Shown here: positions 42,485 through 54,818 of the stretch, one piece after another | Numbering within the stretch: position 1 is the stretch's first letter | How the letters are laid out: the number at the start of each line of letters is the position of its first letter | Assembly: GCA_037176725.1 (NCBI GenBank) | Contig: JAZBRS010000026.1 | Span: 98,687,501 to 98,751,500, forward strand | Direction of reading: 5' to 3' | Length of the DNA stretch: 64,000 nucleotides | Origin: Posidonia oceanica | Taxonomy: Eukaryota > Streptophyta > Magnoliopsida > Alismatales > Posidoniaceae | The notes under the pieces: model-generated | Seen by the model: the letters and a program-made list of their open reading frames with translations, nothing else | Databases searched by the model: none | What the model was told of the DNA's origin: nothing | Translations under genes and position numbers: made by a program

Positions 42485-43787
42485 TAGACAGACTCCGGCT
42501 TTCACTCTTGGCTTTCGCTCGCTTGTTTTTGCTGCCTTTGCCTGCCTCTTTTGCCTGTTTTGTTTGCTCCTTTGTGCCAACTCCTAGCGAGTCGCCTTAT
42601 GGCAACTCTGCTTAGGTTTTGCACCTACTTCGCCTTGGCATTTGCTTTGCCTTGCTCTGCTCTGTCTCTTTTGCTTGTTTGCTTGCTTTATTCTTTGCTT
42701 CAGCTCTTATTTGCTTTAATGCTTACCTATCTTTATCTTTCTTTATCTATTGGCTTACTACTGCTTTATTTCTCGCATAATGCATGTCTACATACTTGCC
42801 TGGCAATAATACATACTTTTTGAGTGATGAATGCTTCTTTTACACCCTTGCTATGCCACTACACACGCACATACCCTGTATATATGCCTTTTGATATGAT
42901 GAATGCTTTCCCTTCACTATCATGCTCACAAACACCTGCACATGCCATGCACTTGCCTTTTGCGGTGATGTATGTTGTTTGCCTACCATATCTGGTTGAT
43001 TTTCTTCCCTTTTGCACATGCCATGTCTAGGATAGTAGAGACTGATTGCTTTCCCTATGGCTAACTAAAAATTGCAAGTAAAAAGAACTTCTAGGAGCAA
43101 CTAGAGACTTCAAACAAACCTTCATCCCCCTTTGAGTTAATAAAACACGCAAGATAAAAAACTCTAAGTATTTGCATAAGCATCATATAGGGCATGCATC
43201 CTCTCATTTGAGTCCACCTATTAGTCTGCGAAGGACGGTACCAACCTCTTATTCCACTGCTTTTGGCGTGGCCCAAGTCAGTCAGTTTGTCCCCCCATTG
43301 TCCAAGGGTGGTGTCGGTGCTACTGGAGGGTACTACCCATGCTTTGGCGGGGTTAGGGCCACCAACGCACCACCCTGTTATTGCCTCAGCTTTGGCTAGG
43401 AGTTTGATAGGGGACCTACTTTTTCTGACCTGAGTCGGTGACCCGTACACCTGTGAGTACCTGAAGTAGACTACCTACTAGGATACACTAGATTGGTGAG
43501 GGAGAGCATGCTAGATAGCATACATATCATTCATGCCATTTAACTTAACTCATTTGCATCTGTCTTTCAGTTTCTAATCTCTGTTTGTTTCTGTTTGTGT
43601 CAACAGTGATCGGTAAGCGAGTTCCCTTACTGGAGCTTGAGTACTGTCCCCTACTGACACCCCTGTTGCGACCTTTGTTCGCGACCATTCCCCTTCTGAG
43701 CTATCCGCCTTTGTGACGATAGCTCCTACTAGGACTCGTTCTCTTCATCTCGGTTGTAGCCCTATCCTCACGTGCTCTAGGTCAGTA
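42485..43787 (+). mobile_element. 5' leader of element 2
   Basis: About 1.3 kb without a gene, homologous to the reverse complement of 25881-27193 (for example TTTTGCACATGCCATG near 43012 and CTGCGAAGGACGG near 43226). Small ORFs here are chance. Confidence 0.75.
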
Positions 43788-46700
43788 ATGGCCCAGTACG
43801 TTAGTGAGCCTCTCTTTACTCTTGTCACAGAGGGTGTTTCCGCTTTGGCCCCTCCGGTTGCTCCTTCAGTTCCCTTTGTGCCTCCTCTAATGCCAGGGTT
43901 TCCCCTCCTGATGCCTCTGGTATCTTAGTTCGTCCCAAGACATTGGGAAGCATCTGTCCCTCCGGATCCGGTCACCAAGTCCATCTTGATGACCGTTACT
44001 CGCGTTCCAGAGACGTCTTTGGCCCCTCCTTCCCAGGGATATGTCACCATTGACATCCCTTCTACCGCTGCTGCGACTCTTACTATAGGACCTGTTCCTC
44101 CCGGACAGTCTGTGTCCGTGCCACTTGCTTCTCAACCCTCGCCGGCACTACACTTCAGCGTTCCTGTTGATGGGATGCCTGAGGCACAGTACTAGCACAT
44201 GATGGAGCTCGTCTAGAGACTGTAGGGCATGGCTCTATTGGTTCGTCCCTCTTTCACTCCTGTCGCTTCCGAGCTTCCCTTGCGGCCAGTTCCTGCATAT
44301 CATCCTTTTGCCACTACACCTTCGCCTCGGTCATCATCTCAACTGCTCACGGTTCCGACGATGGGGGCCCGTTTACCGCCTCCCATAGCACAACACATAG
44401 CACAACATGCACCTCCGCCCCCTGGTGGCCAGTCCTTTGGGCTGGCTAGAGCCCAGTACCCCACTGGCTCACTGTCTGGCACCCCGCCTGGGCAGCAACT
44501 GGTGCTCCAGCACTCTACACCTTCCACAGCACAGCATGTCATTTACCCTCCTCCCTTGCATCAGGCCCAGAACCCTGCATACATTCCTGCATACACATTT
44601 CGAGCGCACAGATACGCCGGCCATCCCGTTGCTCCATCAGGCGATGCTATGGTAGATCCGGAGGAGCACTTAGGTGCGACCCATTCGGCATATGTGCTCA
44701 CTACCCCTGCCGATCCCTCTCCTATGGCAGCAAATCCAGACCCCATCAATAATCGGATGGACGTCTTGGAGAAGGCACTATGACTAGTGCAGGGTACTGA
44801 GCACCAGACCTACCAGTTTTGGGACCTCTATTGCTTTCCAGAGGCGGTACTCCCTCCGAAGTTTAAAATCTCGGACTTCGACAAATATAATGGTAGGGGC
44901 TATCCCGTAGCACATGTGAAGGCGTATTGCAATGATCTCGCTCAGCTCCAGGCTGACGAGAGGTTGCTGATCCGCCTGTTCCAGAAGAGCTTGACCAGGT
45001 CGGCACTCAAGTGGTTCACCTCGCTTGATATGTCAGCCATCAAGACTTGGAACGACCTTAGTCAGGCATTCCTGGAACAATATTCCTTCAACCTCGATCT
45101 GGTCCCAAAGCATGCGGACCTGATCGCAACAAGTAGAATCCCAGCGAGCCGTTCTGGGAGTACGTCGGCCACTGGCGCGCCCTTGCTTCACAAGTCCAAG
45201 ATAGACCCTCTGACGAGGAGTCTATTGAGATCCTTATCATGGGAGCGTAGCCATCTCTCAGGGCTCTGCTTAGCATTCAACCTGTCACTACTTTTGCAGC
45301 ACTAATCCGAGCTGGAGCGCGCGTGGAGAGTTCTTTGCGGAGTGGCAACTTCCCTACTCTCTCTGTGTTCGCTAAGTAGGCCGCGATTAGTAGTAACAGC
45401 GCCAATAGCAGCACCTCCAACAACAATAGCGGTAGCAGCAACAATCGTCCCAAGAAGAAAGACTCTTCAAAGACTGCTGTATTCATCGATTCTCCTGCTA
45501 CGCCTGTTCACCTACCATCGCAGCCTGCCCCAGCTCAGATGGTGTATGCTCTTACACCTAGGAATCCACCCACACCACAGATCACTACCACTGCTAGACC
45601 GGTCTATCCCACCGCACCGGTTCAACAAGGCTCATACCCGAGGCAAAGAAGGCCACCCACTGAGAAGCAGAAGTTCACCCCACTGGTGGAACCGCTCATG
45701 GCCATCTTGCCAAAGGTTGCATCACTCCTGAGATTCCCAGAGGTTCGCCCGCCCCCAAATCCCTTGCCGCATTGGTATAAGGCGAACCTCTTTTGCAATT
45801 TCCAACGAAGTGTCGGGCACTCGACGGACAATTGCTTCATCCTGCGGAATGCTATTCAGGACTTGATCGAATCGGGAACGATTGTGATCGACACGCACGA
45901 GGCATCCACTCATGCACCCACTCATGCATCTGCTCTTTCATCTATTCCCCCTCATTCTGGCATTGTCTGCCAACCTCTACTGGAGCACTCTTATCCGGGA
46001 GGTGTGAGAACCTCAGGTATTCACTCTCTTTTCCCTTCTGGGCCTACTATATCCATGGTAGACCCTTCTGATCTCATCTTTGATATCTCTGAGCCTTTTC
46101 CTGTAGATCTTTATCTTGTAGCTGTTGCCGGCTCCGAGTCGGGAGTTCACATGATCTGACCACGTACCAGGCCAGAGCGCCCCTTCGCGCCCCCTACTGT
46201 GCTTCCTCAGGCTCAACCCCTTGTACACCTCCTAGCTAGGGCCCAGCCTAGATCCCCTGTCCATCTCTTAGGGCGGCCTCAATTACGATTCCCTGTACAC
46301 CTTTTAGGCAAACCTCAGCCAACCCCTGCCTTCCCTCCCCAACAACTGTACCTCTCTCCTCAGTATCCAGTAGGCCCCCTGCAGCCCCTCCCAAGCTCGC
46401 AGCACGTGCTCCTATGGTTATTGATTTAACTCAGGACACCCATCGCGTACCCTACAGCTACACCACAGAAATGTGTGTGGAAGTAACGCGATTGGGGAGG
46501 GTCTACAGACCCCCAACATCGGCAGTTAGGCCAAACTATCCAAAACCTGCTATGCCCCTACCCTCTAGCCAACCCATAGCAGACCAAGCCTCTAGCCAAC
46601 CTGTAGTAGGCCAAACCCCTGCCCAACCTATAGCAAGCCAGGCCTATAGCCAATCCTCTGTGATTGTCCCTTTAGAGCTTGCTGCCAAAGCCACCCCTAC

Positions 46701-47793
46701 TGCCAAGAAGAACCAACCTAAGGCTGACATTACTTCTCAACTTAAGAAGGTTAAAGCCGATATTTCCATTTGGGACCTGATTCACACCTCTGTCGAACAC
46801 CACGAAGCTTTTCTTCGCGTGTTCCAAGCTGCCCGTGTGTCCCAGTCTATTGAGCCTTCAGCCTTGGAAAGCATGGTAGAGATGATTGCGGAGCCTCAGA
46901 TCATCTCTTTTACAAGTGATGAATTGCCTCCAGTGGGGATTAATCACAACCAACCCTTGTTCGTCATGGTTCAGTTCAAAAACTTTCGCATTCCTCTAAC
47001 GCTGATTGATAATGGGTCAGGCCTTAATGTCTGCCCCTTGCGTACTGCAACAAAGCTCGGATTCAAGGCCAAGGATATCACACCAACCGTAAAAGGAATG
47101 ATAGCTTTTGACAACACCCACCATAACGCTCTAGGGATCCTGATTATTCCTCTTGCCATTGGTTCGGTCGTATTCGATGTAGAATTCTATGTCGTTGACT
47201 TGAAGCCAAATTTTAACTTCCTGCTTGGGTGCCCTTGGCTCCACAAGCATCAGGTCCTTCCCTCGACCCTCCATCGCATGATAAAGTACCGCCGTGGCGA
47301 TGATGTCATTGTCGTCATGGTGGAGAACTTTGAGAAGGAGCAGATCGAGGCAGTCTCTCCCGTCTCTTCACAAACCATCCCTTTTGACCCTGAAACTTCC
47401 GATGCTATGTATCGCGTTAATCGGTGTGAGCCAGTTAACTTCATTCTTGATCTTGAACGCGTCAACTCCTTGGCCGTTCACAACAACCCCTTTCGAATGG
47501 TCGAGAATGTATGTCACAGATGGGGTTACGTTAAGGGTACACCGCTCGGGCGTCACAGCCAGGGGATCGTAGAGCCGATCGTAGCAGTGGAGTGGAGGAA
47601 ATCAGAAGGCCTTAGTTACGAGCCCAAGCCCAACGAAGATGACTACTTTCAGCTGAAGGATCAGAAGACGATCATCCCTAGAGACCTCACTAACTTCACC
47701 AGTGCAGGTATTCTGGGATCAGTTGACGGTCAAGCCGCAGAGCCGGCAGAAGATTGGGTCTGCATTGAGGACTACTACTCATATGAGGTGTAG
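43788..47793 (+). pseudogene. gag-protease of element 2, broken
   Basis: Starts at ATG 43788 (MAQYVSEP). In-frame stops at 43926 (TAG) and 44781 (TGA), with others between, interrupt the N-terminal part. The capsid domain (44787-45120) is readable, then a one-base deletion near 45131 (AAGCAG in element 1, AGTAG here) shifts the frame. The zinc-knuckle region (45539-46159) is in another frame, and the protease part (46414-47793) in a third, with VDNGSG-like IDNGSG at 47008. The last section retains the G-patch-like region and ends at EDYYSYEV. It cannot make a full Gag or polyprotein. Confidence 0.88.
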
Positions 47794-49019
47794 TCTGGCG
47801 CAGTAGAGGCAGTCCCAACTGGTGGCAAAGCTCTGATCAGCACGGAGGCACCTCGGTTGGTTTGTTTGGCCCTACCCTCAACAGATACAGCAGACAACTT
47901 AGTAGGCCCTGTGGCAGGACTGACAAGCTTTCACATTTCTGCAGCCACATCAGTATCACAAGCACAAGCAGTAGCGGCAGCTCAGAAGTCAAGGACACCC
48001 CTTCAGGCACAATTGGGCAGTCAACCTGCGGTCGCAGTTGCATCAGTACCGCTATCACCCTCTCTAGAGGGACAGTCAGTGAATTCAGTCAGCAACGTGA
48101 CTCGGCCCACTTCAGCAGCCCCATCACAGAAAATGTAGCCGGCGCCGTCTGCTACACATCTTCCTACCGCAAAACAGCAACCCTCGTGGCAGGCCCCCAT
48201 GGCGTCAAAGGCCGCACCCTCACTGTCACTACAAGATGCAGAGGTCCAGTTGAGCAACACAGTCTTCCAACCATTGGGCCCTCAGAAGAGCACCTCTGCC
48301 TACCCTCCAACTGCAGTAGTGACCTTGGCAGCGCACCCATCTGCGGCCCCGCTGACCAGTCCGTTTGGATCTTCGATCTTGAAGCTGCCGTAATTAGGTG
48401 CGCCCACGGGCCAGACAATGCAAACATCAAGGGCGGTAAGACATCTAGCAGCTGGGCCAGAGCCATAGGCCCCCGGCGCCTACTACGTCGACTCACCCTC
48501 GGATCAGGAGGAAGGAGTGGCGGTAGAAGCCCAGGTCGATTCATGGATGGGAGACTTAGAGCTACTTTATCAAGAACAGCTCAAGTCGATAGCAGAGGCC
48601 CTGGCAGAGTACCAAACTGCGGAGTGGAATAGGAAAGCCGTGGTTACGGACCCTCCCCTGTAGGAAGACCATGCCTCTATCATGGTCTTAGAAGAAGACT
48701 CAGCAGCGTTGGACTCCCCTAGATCAGATGAGCTCATTACTCTGCAACCAGAAGGCGGGTCTAGGTGGTTTGTGTAGCACATGCCCCACTCGGGCAGTGT
48801 AGCAAGCGGCAGTGCCCAGATCAGCCGCCAGTCCAGCATACCCTCCACAAGTACACTAGAAGACGCGAAGGTGGAAGCATTAGCAGTCCAAGGAGCAACT
48901 GAGCCAACAGTCCAGGTGATAACAGAACAGAAAGCAGCATCAATAACAGAATTATCAGCAGCCTCAGTAGTAGGGCTGTCAGCAGCATCAATGACAGAAT
49001 CAGTAGGGCCATCAGCAGA
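47794..49019 (+). pseudogene. Degenerate linker between protease and the deletion in element 2
   Basis: Ser/Ala/Val/Gln-rich low-complexity reading with stops in all frames, matching the linker of element 1 (22000-20840) only in patches (for example SIPSTSTLEDAK against SSTLADSEE). It ends where the internal deletion begins. Confidence 0.6.
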
Positions 49020-49025
49020 GTAGAA
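49014..49025 (+). other. Internal deletion junction (RT and RNase H lost)
   Basis: Left of the junction the sequence follows the linker (element 1 near 20840); right of it, from GAACAGCCTGCGCACTGCATGAAC, it follows the sequence just before the integrase zinc finger (element 1 near 18535). About 2.3 kb holding the linker end, RT, RNase H and archaeal-type RNase H is missing. No clear microhomology and no GT-AG borders are visible. Confidence 0.8.
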
Positions 49026-50318
49026 CAGCCTGCGCACTGCATGAACATAGAAGAGGCAGATCCAGCAGAGGAGCAGCCCTGGTATCACGATATAAAATCT
49101 TTCCTGGAGTCTGGTAGCCATCCACTCAGTACCTCAGTAGATAAAAGAACTCTGACGTGTCTGGCGTCAAAGTATGTATTAGGGGCGGGACAGTTGTACA
49201 GAAGGTCATACAATCAAATGCTCCTGCGCTGCCTGAACAAATCGGAGGTTGACATGCTGATGCTTCAAGTGCATGCAGGGACTTGCGGCCCGCACATGAA
49301 TGGCGTCCTCCTGGCCAAGAAGATAATACTTCAAGGACACTTTTGGCTAACTATGGAAGCAGACTACTGCCAGTTGATGTGCAGATGTCACAATTGCCAA
49401 GTACATGGTAACTTCATTCGGGCGCCCCCTCAAGAATTGCACAGTATGTCGTCGCTATGGCCTTTCTCCACCTGGGGGATTGATGTCATTGGCGCCATCC
49501 ACCCTGCAACTTCCAATGGTCATCGTTACATTCTGGTAGCGATTGATTACTTTACCAAGTGGGTGGAAGTGGCCTTTTACAAAACAGTAACTGCCATGGC
49601 TACAGAAAAGTTTATCAGAAACAATATCATAGCCCAGTATGGGGTCCTGCATGCACTCATCTCTGATAACAGCACGAATTTCATTGCCAAGAGGATCAAA
49701 GACTATCTGCAGAGCTTCAGCATCAAACACCACAGATCCTTGCCTTACCGGCCGCAGATGAACGGCACAGTAGAGTCCGCCAACAAAAACCTGGTTAAGA
49801 ACCTGAAGAAGATGGCAGAAACTCATAAGGACTGGCACGACAAGCTTCCTTACGCACTCTGGACGTATAAGACATTTGTCCGGACTTCAACAGGAGCCAC
49901 CCCATACTCTCTGGTGTATGGCATGGAGGCGGTGCTGCCTATCGAGGTAGAGATCCCGTCACTACGGATCCTACGGGAAGCTGAGTTGGAAGAAGCAGAA
50001 TGGGTCGAAGACCATTACGTCCAGCTAAATCTAATTAATGAGCACAGGCTGCAAGCTATGCATAATGCTCACTGTTATCAGAAGCGAATGGCCAGATCAT
50101 ACTTGAAGAAGGTTCAGCCTAGAGGCTTCCAGTCAGGAGACCTTGTTCTGTGTGCCATTCACTTACCTGATGGTCGAGGGAAATTTCGACCTAATTGGCG
50201 TGGCCCCTTTGTGGTCAAGCAGGTCTTTTCGGGCGGTGCTGTAACTCTTAAGGATATGGATCAGGTTGAGCAATCTGAGCCTGTCAACCTATGCTACCTC
50301 AAGAAGTACTATCAGTAG
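49023..50318 (+). CDS. Integrase of element 2, open but cut off from upstream domains
   Basis: Open to TAG at 50318; the first ATG is at 49041. It retains the HHCC zinc finger (VHAGTCGPH, CHNC), and the DD35E residues (GIDVIG, SDNSTNF, VESANK), with N-G changed to N-S after the second Asp. The whole core and C-terminal module align with element 1 (17235-18540). Open reading despite the age of the element is notable but may be chance. No promoter of its own is evident. Confidence 0.8.
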   Translation, partial: EQPAHCMNIEEADPAEEQPWYHDIKSFLESGSHPLSTSVDKRTLTCLASKYVLGAGQLYRRSYNQMLLRCLNKSEVDMLMLQVHAGTCGPHMNGVLLAKKIILQGHFWLTMEADYCQLMCRCHNCQVHGNFIRAPPQELHSMSSLWPFSTWGIDVIGAIHPATSNGHRYILVAIDYFTKWVEVAFYKTVTAMATEKFIRNNIIAQYGVLHALISDNSTNFIAKRIKDYLQSFSIKHHRSLPYRPQMNGTVESANKNLVKNLKKMAETHKDWHDKLPYALWTYKTFVRTSTGATPYSLVYGMEAVLPIEVEIPSLRILREAELEEAEWVEDHYVQLNLINEHRLQAMHNAHCYQKRMARSYLKKVQPRGFQSGDLVLCAIHLPDGRGKFRPNWRGPFVVKQVFSGGAVTLKDMDQVEQSEPVNLCYLKKYYQ

Positions 50319-51804
50319 CCCTAGGCAACCCCGTTGCAGACGCTTTTCTCCCATCTATTCACTTGCATTCTCATTCCATGTACATCCTCCCTGCATTTCC
50401 TATCTTGCCTCTCACATCTCTATTCCTGTATATTTTCTTATGCTTCCTCTATCCTTCTCTTGCATTTTCTGCTTCGCTGCATATCCTCATTGCATTTTGT
50501 CCTTTCCAAACATCATCCCTTTTCAAATCATCATCGTCATCTTCATAAACCATGCATTGCATTTTTTGCCCGGTGATGAAAACCATAAGTGCTTGCCTGC
50601 TCTGGAAGGAATCCACCTTGCCTCACCCAGCACTACTCGGATGTCTTAGCTAGTGAGGGAGCCACCACCCATCAGGACAGGCGAATTGCCCAAACTCATA
50701 GGACATACACCTCTAAGGGAGAAAAAATGCTAGGATGTAAGCCAAAAAAGAAAGTAAACACCTAAGCTTGGGCACATATGAAAAGGAACAGAAGGCGAAG
50801 ACAGAAGCTGGCCCTAGAGATAGGGGTGTGCAGTCTAACCTTGCTCCTTCTGCTCATCCTAGAAGAGACCCAAAGCCCACATTCATGAACCTAAGTACCC
50901 TTTTTCTTGCCTCCAAAATGGGGATAGCGAAAGCCTATGAAAAAAAAAAGAGAAAAAGAAGTCAAACAAAGAAAAAAAAAGAAAAGGAGAAAAAGAAAAG
51001 AAAGCAAGTAAGAAAAGAAAAAAAGAGAAAAGAAAGGGGTTGGATAGAAGTCAGCCTCAAAAATACAGGCAATATTATCCCCCTATATCCTTAGAAGGGA
51101 ACCAAGGGTGTAAGCCTAAATAGTCCACAATTCGGCCACCTCAAAAACATACCCTTATCATCTCCGAGCCAGGGGCAGAGAAAACCTGCACACCCATGTG
51201 GGAGAAAACAAAAAAAGAGAGCAGAAAAAGTAGGTGTAAGTCCTAAAGACTTTGGCAGGCAGCCTGTCCTCGCCACACCACCACCTGAATACTACCAACA
51301 CCCCTTCCGGAGTGCCACCAACAAGTTAGGAGTCCAAGTAGGGCCCAGTGAGTCAAGGACCACTCCCTTCCTCTACAGCAGGCACCAAAGCACTCTGTAT
51401 GCTGAGGGCAAAGCATACTAATCATGTTTAAAGCATATTAACCCGCATCATGCATATCTACATCTCCAATCATCCCTTTCCTCTTTTCAACCGTTCCGCT
51501 CTGCAAAACTTGCCTTGGCTCTGAGACAGTACTCTTGCCAAGCACGCGTTGACGCCGTTCGAGCTACGCTAGTCTAGAACTCCTGCCAGTCCTCGCCCTC
51601 GTGTCAACAGAATCCCCCTGCTTATATGTGCTTAACTGCTATGTTCTGATGTTAACTGCTGAATACCTTGAACTGCTTTCCCAGCTTCAAATTCTACTTT
51701 CAGTTAGAGATTATATGCCTATGTGATCTGACCATCTACAGCCTTGATAACAGGTACCTTGAAAATTCTGCAGCACCTGTCAGTTTCACTCTGCAGCCTG
51801 CACC
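50319..51804 (+). other. Spacer between integrase and PMD-like ORF of element 2
   Basis: No gene. It includes an A-rich tract (50936-51040) at the same relative place as in element 1, and blocks matching 15893-17234 such as CTAGTGAGGGAGCCACCACCCA near 50651. Confidence 0.6.
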
Positions 51805-53007
51805 ATGGGTTACCCCACTCTTGAGACCCCAGTACACTGCTCTGAGACCCTGTGAGGTTGGATAGGCAAGCTCACCCAGGATGACTGTGAAAAGCTGTGC
51901 CTCTGGGGCATACCAACAAAACTACTGAAGGCGGCTGATGTCGAAGTAAGCCGACACCTCTTGTGCGCTGCCGCAAGTTTCTGGAAGCCAGCGCATCATG
52001 TCTGCTACTTCGGAAGGACAGAGCTGACACCCACACTAGAGGAGGTGCGCCGAATCTGTGGCTTCTCCCGGCTAATGGGACCGCCCATCTTCATGAGGCG
52101 TGACAAGTACATAGCGGTCCTGTGCAAACTATCTGGGCTCTCTACTAATCGGTGCCAGCAAAGATTGATCTGCACCAGCGGCCTTATGCCCATGCTACGC
52201 CTGAATTACTTTGATGAGATTGTGGACAAGCATGCCGAGCTCGGAGATGATCTTTGGCTTCGGGGATTTGTCACTCGATTTCTGGGCGAGCTGATATTCA
52301 CACATGGCCAGATGACAGTTGCGATAGAAATTGCTGAAATCGCACTAGCTGTGGTGACTAGGCAGATAGACCTAGCACCAGTTGTCTTGGCTGAAACTTA
52401 TCACAGGCTGGACTGCATCTCTCACCGCTGCCGCCACTTCCATAGCTGCGGAGTGCTAGTACAGATCTGGCTGGCTGCACATTTAGAACTGGACATACTG
52501 CACCCCCGGGGCATTGCTATCGAGACATACTGCAATAGCGGCCATGCCAGGACAATCAAAAGCGTCCTAGAAGAATACAAGAAACTATCAGAGCTGACGG
52601 ACGACACTGTAGCAAGGCACATTGTTCCATCCGCGGCTGAGCCTTTCACTATCTTCTTTGATACCCGCGATGCGCGACTTGTTGTGCTGCCTGGATTCAC
52701 CGGAGGTGTGGAGTATCATCCCGTCCGGGTCATGCGGCAATTCGACCTCCAGCAGGGCGCCTTCATAGACAACACTGCCCCTAGGCTCCTCCAGGCGCAT
52801 CCTTTTGGTTCAACATCTACTACAACTGAACTAGCTGATTTGATGCAGCACGGAGTGCAGTCCACTGACATAGCATCTACGTAAGGCTCGGGATGCACCC
52901 CTAAATACCTGATAGAGGTGCAAGCGCTCTGGCCCATCAGTGAGATACGTCCTAGCGCTCCCCTGTTCCCCGACTCTAGAAAGTCAAAGAAAGCCCGAAT
53001 CGACTAG
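51805..53007 (+). pseudogene. PMD-like (DUF7745-like) ORF of element 2, two stops
   Basis: Starts at ATG 51805 (MGYPTLETPVHC), aligning from the first residue with the ORF at 14690-15892. An in-frame TGA occurs after SETL (about 51853; element 1 has an Arg codon there). A TAA follows DIAST at 52882, after which the last 40 codons (CTPKYLIEVQALWPI ... KSKKARID) continue in frame to TAG 53005. The reading frame is otherwise kept over 400 codons with no frameshift, unlike gag. That suggests the ORF was under selection until recently. Confidence 0.8.
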
Positions 53008-53500
53008 GGCATCTGTGTAGCTATTTGCTTGCTTAGTTCTTATGCTATATCTTTTGGCCTGCCATAGGCGTGTAATCAAGTTCTATCAATACAAAGGCAT
53101 TCTGAGCCACCTGTTTGCATTTCAAATCTGCTTCAAGTGCATGCATGATCGCATCAATCATATTGCAAGGCCCCTGGCCAGACTTGCTGCCAAACACCGT
53201 AGGAAAGTCCTCCTCAATCAATCCGAGTGCTGACCCATGCCATCCAAACAAGCAAAGCCGCCGAGCACCATTGTCCGGATCTTCTTTCAGGGACTGGTAC
53301 CCCAAACTACTCGTTTGACAAACACGTCAGTTTTGTCTTCACCCTTTGTTTTTTATGCCAAGGATGCGTTGGCCAACCCCTGGCATCATCTTGATACCAG
53401 GGGCATCTTTTTGATCGCCTCTTGGTATCATTCCTTCTCTCTTTCCCCCATGATATTCCTAGATATCACGGGATGATCCGCTCTCGCGAAACCTATTCAT
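53008..53500 (+). other. 3' untranslated sequence of element 2
   Basis: No gene. Matches element 1 at 14300-14690, for example GGTACCCCAAACTACTCGT near 53296 and TGATACCAGGGGCATC near 53392. Confidence 0.6.
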
Positions 53501-53504
53501 TTGC

Positions 53505-53762
53505 CGGTTGATAAGTCCGATATCTTATCACTCCATTCTTTTGCCAGCTGATAAGTCCGATATCTTATCATCGATTCTTTTGCCGGCCGATAAGTTCGAT
53601 ATCTTATCATCTATTCTTTTGCCGGCCGATAAGTCCGATATCTTATCACTCATTCTTTTGCCGGTCGATAAGTCCGATATCTTATCATCTCATTCTTTTG
53701 CCGGCCGATAAGTCCGATATCTTATCATCCTTTCCTTTGCTAGCCGATAAGTCCGATATCTT

Positions 53763-53794
<32 letters not shown>

Positions 53795-54324
53795 CCTCTT
53801 TCCGATTGATAGGACCGTAAACTATCGTTCTCTGGCTGATGATCCAAAACTCATCTTTGGCTGATATCCAAAACTATCACCTGCAGTTGTGTTATATGGT
53901 TGATATCCAGTAACTATCCCTCGCAATTGCACCTTCCGGTTGATAGGATCGTAAACTATCGCTCTCTGGCTGATATCCAAAACTATCACGAGCATTTGCA
54001 TTATATGGCTGATATCCAGTAACTATCACTCACGATTGTGCTTTCGGTTGATAGGATCGTAAACTATCGCTTCCGGTTGATAGGACCGTAAACTATCGCT
54101 TTCGGTTGATAAGACCGTAAACTATTGCTCTCCGGCTGATATCCGAAACTATCTTGCACAATCATGTTTTACGGCTGATATCCAGTAACTATCACTCACA
54201 ACTATGCCTTCCGGTTGATAGGACCGTAAACTATCGCTTCTGGTTGACAGGACTGTAAACTATCGCTTCTGGTTGATAGGACTGTAAACTATCACCCCTC
54301 GGTCGATAAGTCTGATATCTTATC
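53505..54324 (+). repeat. GATA-type tandem-repeat field of element 2
   Basis: Seven units of about 40 bp containing GATAAGTCCGATATCTTATC (53509-53765), then an (AATC)n run (53764-53795), then 20-45-bp units on GGTTGATAGGACCGTAAACTATC and GTTATATGGCTGATATCCAGTAAC to 54300, with one last GATAAG unit at 54305. Each unit can fold into a small GATA/TATC hairpin. The set corresponds to the field at 7676-8810 in element 1 but with different unit proportions. Confidence 0.85.
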
Positions 54325-54362
54325 ACCTCTTTCGTGCGACTTTGTTCTAGGAAGACAAAGTC
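54305..54362 (+). other. Paired hairpins of the 3' region, element 2
   Basis: GATAAG...CTTATC (54305-54324) followed by GACTTTGT...ACAAAGTC (54338-54362, perfect 8-bp stem, 9-nt loop). In element 1 the second stem is CTCCGTC/GACGGAG. Two positions change from C-G to T-A with both arms altered. The bases after the stem (CCCGCATC) are conserved. Confidence 0.65.
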
Positions 54363-54805
54363 CCGCATCTCCCCGTGGTAGGAGAGGATGCCCCTCTCCC
54401 TTTGTGCTTCTTTTTGCTTGCTTGCTCCCCCAGGCGGGAGTAGGCTGCCCTTTTCTTTCTCGCCTTGTTGCGCAAGTTTGGACCAGCTGCCAAATTTTTG
54501 CGCTGCATTGCAGTTTCTTCTTTTAGTATTCCTTTTTCATTAATTCTGCACTTCTTTTTCTAACATTGCATGCCAGACTAACTGCATCAGCATCATCAGC
54601 ATCATCTACATTGCATCAGCATTAGCATGCATTACTTACATTGCATTCCATCTGCACCTGCATTTTGCATTGCGGCGACGAGCCACGACGTTCAGTGCAT
54701 TCACCGAATAAGTGACTCACGCCAATAGCAATTTTCTGCTCCCGTCGGTCAGATGGGGTGTCTTGTCAATCCTAAGCAGCGGCATTGCTTCGCTTGACCT
54801 CGCTC
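54363..54805 (+). other. Conserved 3' end before the polypurine tract, element 2
   Basis: No gene. Strongly matches the reverse complement of 7219-7640, including CACGCCAATAGCAA and CAGATGGGGTGTC. A CATCAGCATCATCA-type simple repeat is at about 54585-54630. Confidence 0.7.
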
Positions 54806-54818
54806 AGGGAGGGGCATC
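54806..54818 (+). other. Polypurine tract of element 2
   Basis: AGGGAGGGGCATC immediately before TGTAGACACC of the 3' LTR; identical to element 1. Confidence 0.9.

Noticed and set aside
49014..49025. Deletion in element 2 as a captured splicing product
   Set aside because: The matching borders in element 1 (near 20840 and 18535) show no GT donor or AG acceptor at the right places.
53505..54324. CRISPR-like regular repeat array
   Set aside because: Spacers are themselves near-identical repeats, the context is a plant retrotransposon 3' region and there are no cas genes.
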